Positions 61,334-64,000 of a DNA stretch of 64,000 nucleotides are shown one piece after another. The DNA is from Hydractinia symbiolongicarpus (Eukaryota; Cnidaria; Hydrozoa; Anthoathecata; Hydractiniidae): NCBI RefSeq assembly GCF_029227915.1, contig NC_079878.1, positions 15,502,001-15,566,000 on the forward strand, in the 5' to 3' direction. The notes beneath the pieces are model-generated. The model did not search any database, was not told the origin of the DNA, and saw only the letters and a program-made list of their open reading frames with translations. The position numbers were made by a program, and so were the translations under genes. Numbering within the stretch: the first letter of the stretch is position 1; each line of letters starts with the position of its first letter.

Positions 61334-62416
61334 CAACAAGAGGAAAATGTTGTTATACCGTTAGAAATCGAAAAAGAAGCCTTCACCACTTATTTTGCTG
61401 ATAATATCGGTAGAAAAGAAGAAACATTGTCAGGTAATCAATATAGATGAATAATTAGTTCGTTTACATATCCGTGGTTTCACATAACTTAGTTTGGTCC
61501 CTAAATCGATTTAATTATTCAAAGGGAAACAAAATTTAAATATCTTGGTACAACACACAAAGTGAACAGCTGGATCCTACAAGGTTCATTTATCATAACA
61601 CACAAGTTAACATTCTTCCACTAAAGAATATAAGGAGACGACGATCCTTCGTACCGACTTCAACTGAGTCTGAAACCAATTTTCGCTACAAGAAAAGAAT
61701 TAGTCCACTGCCTATGCTTTTCCCTGAAAATGAAGTAAGGGACTTCATCGTAGATGACAGCAACAAACGTAACTTCTTGTGGACACTGATGCGACATGTT
61801 TCCAAAGAATTCGTCATTCCAAGTTGGACTGGATTTCAAATATGTATTAGAAATGGAATTCCACTATTAAAGACAACTGTTGGTTATCTCGATTGTATCG
61901 ACTCATCAGCCACAGAAATGTCCACTATTTACCAGGTAAGAAATTAAAAAAAAGATTTAGATATAGGTAGTCATCAATATATTGCATATGCGTATGCACA
62001 AGAGAGTTTTCAATGGGGTGACAGGAATCATGTTGTTTGTGATGATTTTTATTTAGATACTTTTTATTTGATTTTGTATTATTAATTTTATAACTAATTT
62101 ATATTTAAAAGCAATCGAAGTAAAGTGGAAGGAGAACAACAAATTCCACAATTGCATTCTGATGATGGGGATGTTTCACATGCTGATGATGTTTATAAGC
62201 TTTTATTATTACAATACCATTTTTTAACAGATACTCGCGCTTTTATCTTGTGAATGCAAAAGCAAATGTGGCGATCGTTGCCTGTGCGTCATCAACAACC
62301 TGAGCTGTACTGATATGTGTTCTTGCTGAGATTGCGCTAATGTGGTCGAATCTGAAGATGAATCTGGAGATGAATATGACGATTCTACGGGCGATTCAAG
62401 TGAAGAAGAAGAATAA
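61328..62416 (+). pseudogene. Core-less relative of the XPG-nuclease transposon gene
   Basis: Exon-like pieces: 61328-61433 (before GTAATC), about 61570-61935 (VRDFIVDDSNKRNFLWTLMRH, PSWTGFQICIRNGIP and ATEMSTIYQ, before GTAAGA) and 62231-62416 after TTTTTTAACAG. The last joins in phase and encodes a Cys-rich motif (CECKSKCGDRCLCVINN, CTDMCSC), a TGA, then an acidic tail rich in E/D/S. The Cys-rich end corresponds to that at 27150-27240. The central domain and nuclease are missing, so this is an internally deleted copy or the remains of a captured gene. Confidence 0.55.
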
Positions 62417-62608
62417 AAACAACAATAATATTTGATCTTTTTTTGTATATATGGGTTTAAATGTCTCTATAAGTAAGGTTTAGATATGATTCCTCTGTGA
62501 TATAATTAAATTTCCTCTATGGCAAAGATCAATAACTTTATTGATAGGTTTCTAGCTAAGATAATATCTAAAATAAATTATTTTGTATCACAATGGGTAT
62601 ATGTCAGG

Positions 62609-62656
62609 GGCGGATCCAAACCCCGTCAAATGGGTCAAAGGACGGGGTTTAAACAA
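62609..62656. mobile_element. Possible hAT-type MITE tip
   Basis: CAGGGGCGGATCCAAACCCCG is the kind of end seen in many hAT MITEs (CAGGGGCGGATCCA). It is followed by an inverted GACGGGGTTT. No opposite end is found, so it may be truncated. Confidence 0.4.
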
Positions 62657-63116
62657 GTATAGTTTATCTAATTTTCAAATATTTAGTACTAACCAGTAAT
62701 ATTTGGGGCGTGTAATAATGTATTCATTTGAGCGCTCATCAATATAAAAATTAATAATATTGCCGCCGCTGCTGCTGCCGTGTGTATGGTCGCGCGGTGG
62801 TGGCGGTGGCGCGCGTGATGGCATCAGCTTCATTTTCGTTGCGAAGACAGGGCGCAAAGATGGCTAGACCTAATCTTTAATGGTGGATAGAAAAATATAG
62901 ACTTTGTTCTGCAGGTTTTTGACGGAGCAATGAGGTTATTCTTAACTCTTATTGGTCTAGAGTGCCGGGTTTGCAGGAGAAGAACACCGCCAGGATTTGA
63001 TTGGTCATTACAGAAGTTTTCTTAAGTTGTGATTGGCTAAAAATCAATACCCTGCAAAAGCCAAAATGCTCACGCTAGTCTTCATCTTCATATCTTCCTC
63101 AACATCATTGCTCAAC
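62657..63116. other. Short GC-rich, CpG-containing patch upstream of an exon
   Basis: 62760-62830 is rich in GCC/GCG triplets and CpG, unlike its surroundings, and lies 290 bp before a likely first exon. It may be promoter-associated, or simple repeat sequence. Confidence 0.35.
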
Positions 63117-63352
63117 ATGGCGTTTAGTCCAGTGAGAGAAGATGTTTTGAAATTATTTCAAGACGAAGATTTGCAGATATTGATTGAAATATTTAATATT
63201 TATTCTGAGAAATGGATAAATTCAAATAAAAATGTGTTTTTAAACACAGAACAGCTTTATGCTGTACTTTCTTGTGGAGAAATTGGTGTGAATGAAGATG
63301 CTTTGAAATATCTTCCTGCATCAGTTTCTTCCAAGAATTGTGTTGCATTGAG
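63117..63352 (+). CDS. Candidate first coding exon of an unknown gene
   Basis: ATG in AACATGGCG (good animal context) opens 78 codons, acidic and helical (VREDVLKLFQDEDLQILIEIFNIY), ending at a strong donor GAG|GTAAGA in phase 2. An upstream in-frame Met at 63033 adds a hydrophobic stretch but has a poorer context. The next exon would lie beyond the window. No domain recognised. Confidence 0.5.
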
Positions 63353-63458
63353 GTAAGATTTTATTTTCTGTAATTTCCATTTCTGATTATTGCTAACCAT
63401 TTGTTACCATAGTAATTAAGTTTACATCACTATGTCATCACCATGAACTACTTATGGC

Positions 63459-63811
63459 TAGATAGATAGATAGATGTGCATATTTTACATGGCTAGCCTC
63501 ACAAATATCAAGAGATATACCCTGTCTATTATTTCCAGGAGGGGCCATGGCTTAGATGGAGAGTCCTAGAGTATTTAATGCTCATTTTGAGCGACGCAGA
63601 CCCAATTAGGGCCCGCGCTCTACTAGACAACTCCCGGCAACATCCAACGGCCCACACAGTGTGTTATCTTCCCAATTTCCCTCACATGGCTTGGGTTAAC
63701 CCGGGGCTATGGTAACATTCACTCGCCCATGTTGAATCGCCGTCAAGAGGAATCGAACCCCGGTCTCCCGCACAGTGTACGAGAGCTATAACCACTAATC
63801 TACGGCGCCAT
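63459..63811 (-). mobile_element. tRNA-derived SINE, complete
   Basis: Read on the minus strand it starts GGCGCCGTAGATTAGTGG (A box TAGATTAGTGG) and has GGTTCGATTCC, a perfect B box, about 40 bp on. A ~250 bp body and an (ATCT)n tail at 63459-63474 follow. Pol III should transcribe it from the internal promoter. A 3' fragment of the same family is inserted at 20503-20636. Confidence 0.85.
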
Positions 63812-64000
63812 ATAATAAGCTAGCTAGCTACATGTATTCGTGGTTTTTGTTTTGATTATTACTCTTGGAGAGCTAGCAACCGTATCTATGGTAGCTAGCT
63901 GGCATGTGTGTGTGGAATTAATAATGGTTTTGATTCTTCTCAAAATGTTAAAACTTAGTGTCTTTGCTCTGAGGAGTGAATTCTCTTTAATTTCTCTAAG
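63812..64000. other. Non-coding end of window
   Basis: Probably intron of the gene starting at 63117. Several AGCTAGCTAGC strings, no feature. Confidence 0.3.

Noticed and set aside
63740-63811. tRNA gene
   Set aside because: A and B boxes are present but the sequence does not close into a tRNA and continues into a SINE body with a simple-repeat tail.

Overview
The window looks like a gene-poor, transposon-rich stretch of an AT-rich metazoan genome, most likely a cnidarian (my guess is a hydrozoan-type genome). The reasons are the mix of Polinton/Maverick, CR1-like LINE, Ty3-type and tRNA-SINE sequences, introns with GT-AG borders, and a BMP/activin type I receptor clearly related to animal ALK1/2. 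I could not run any search, so family names rest on motifs I can see and on what I know of the families.

Layout. 1-2.7 kb: AT-rich DNA with a MITE (912-1246). 2.7-10.8 kb: a compact 8.1 kb mini-Polinton bounded by ~200-220 bp inverted repeats. It carries an rve integrase, a capsid gene reduced to its two ends, and several intact virion-like or unknown ORFs, but no polymerase, ATPase or protease. 12-13.9 kb: a LINE fragment with endonuclease and ORF1. 14.4-16.7 kb: an LTR with a primer-site-like motif, and a decayed Ty3-type pol. 18-20.2 kb: a candidate multi-exon gene of transposon character, followed by 84 bp tandem repeats. 20.2-21.4 kb: a decayed gag-protease with a SINE inserted. 22.3-27.7 kb: a TIR-flanked DNA transposon coding for zinc-binding modules, a probable transposase-like domain, an XPG/FEN-type nuclease and a Cys-rich tail. 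30.6-36.1 kb: a two-exon class A GPCR gene (minus), possibly nested in an intron of another minus-strand gene, plus a TTAA-flanked MITE. 36.5-37.7 kb: LINE fragment. 38.2-46.6 kb: a rotted Polinton whose polymerase gene is split by a nearly full-length CR1-like LINE. 47.6-51.8 kb: the best host gene, a six-exon TGF-beta/BMP type I receptor (minus). 53.7 kb: a 241 bp (TA)n tract. 54-61 kb: mostly featureless AT-rich DNA. 61.3-62.4 kb: a core-less relative of the 22-27 kb transposon gene. 63.1-64 kb: a first exon of an unknown gene and a tRNA-derived SINE.

How the parts relate. The mini-Polinton is the most unusual object. Its base composition is visibly more GC-rich than its flanks. All ten reading frames I checked with a plausible start carry AATAA or a close variant just before the ATG (six are exactly AATAAATG), convergent gene pairs are separated by related hairpins, and a GC-rich hairpin motif recurs six times across coding and non-coding DNA. 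These look like an element-specific expression system. Its missing replication genes suggest it depends on a fuller Polinton; the polymerase remnant at 38-45 kb shows that such elements did occur in this genome.
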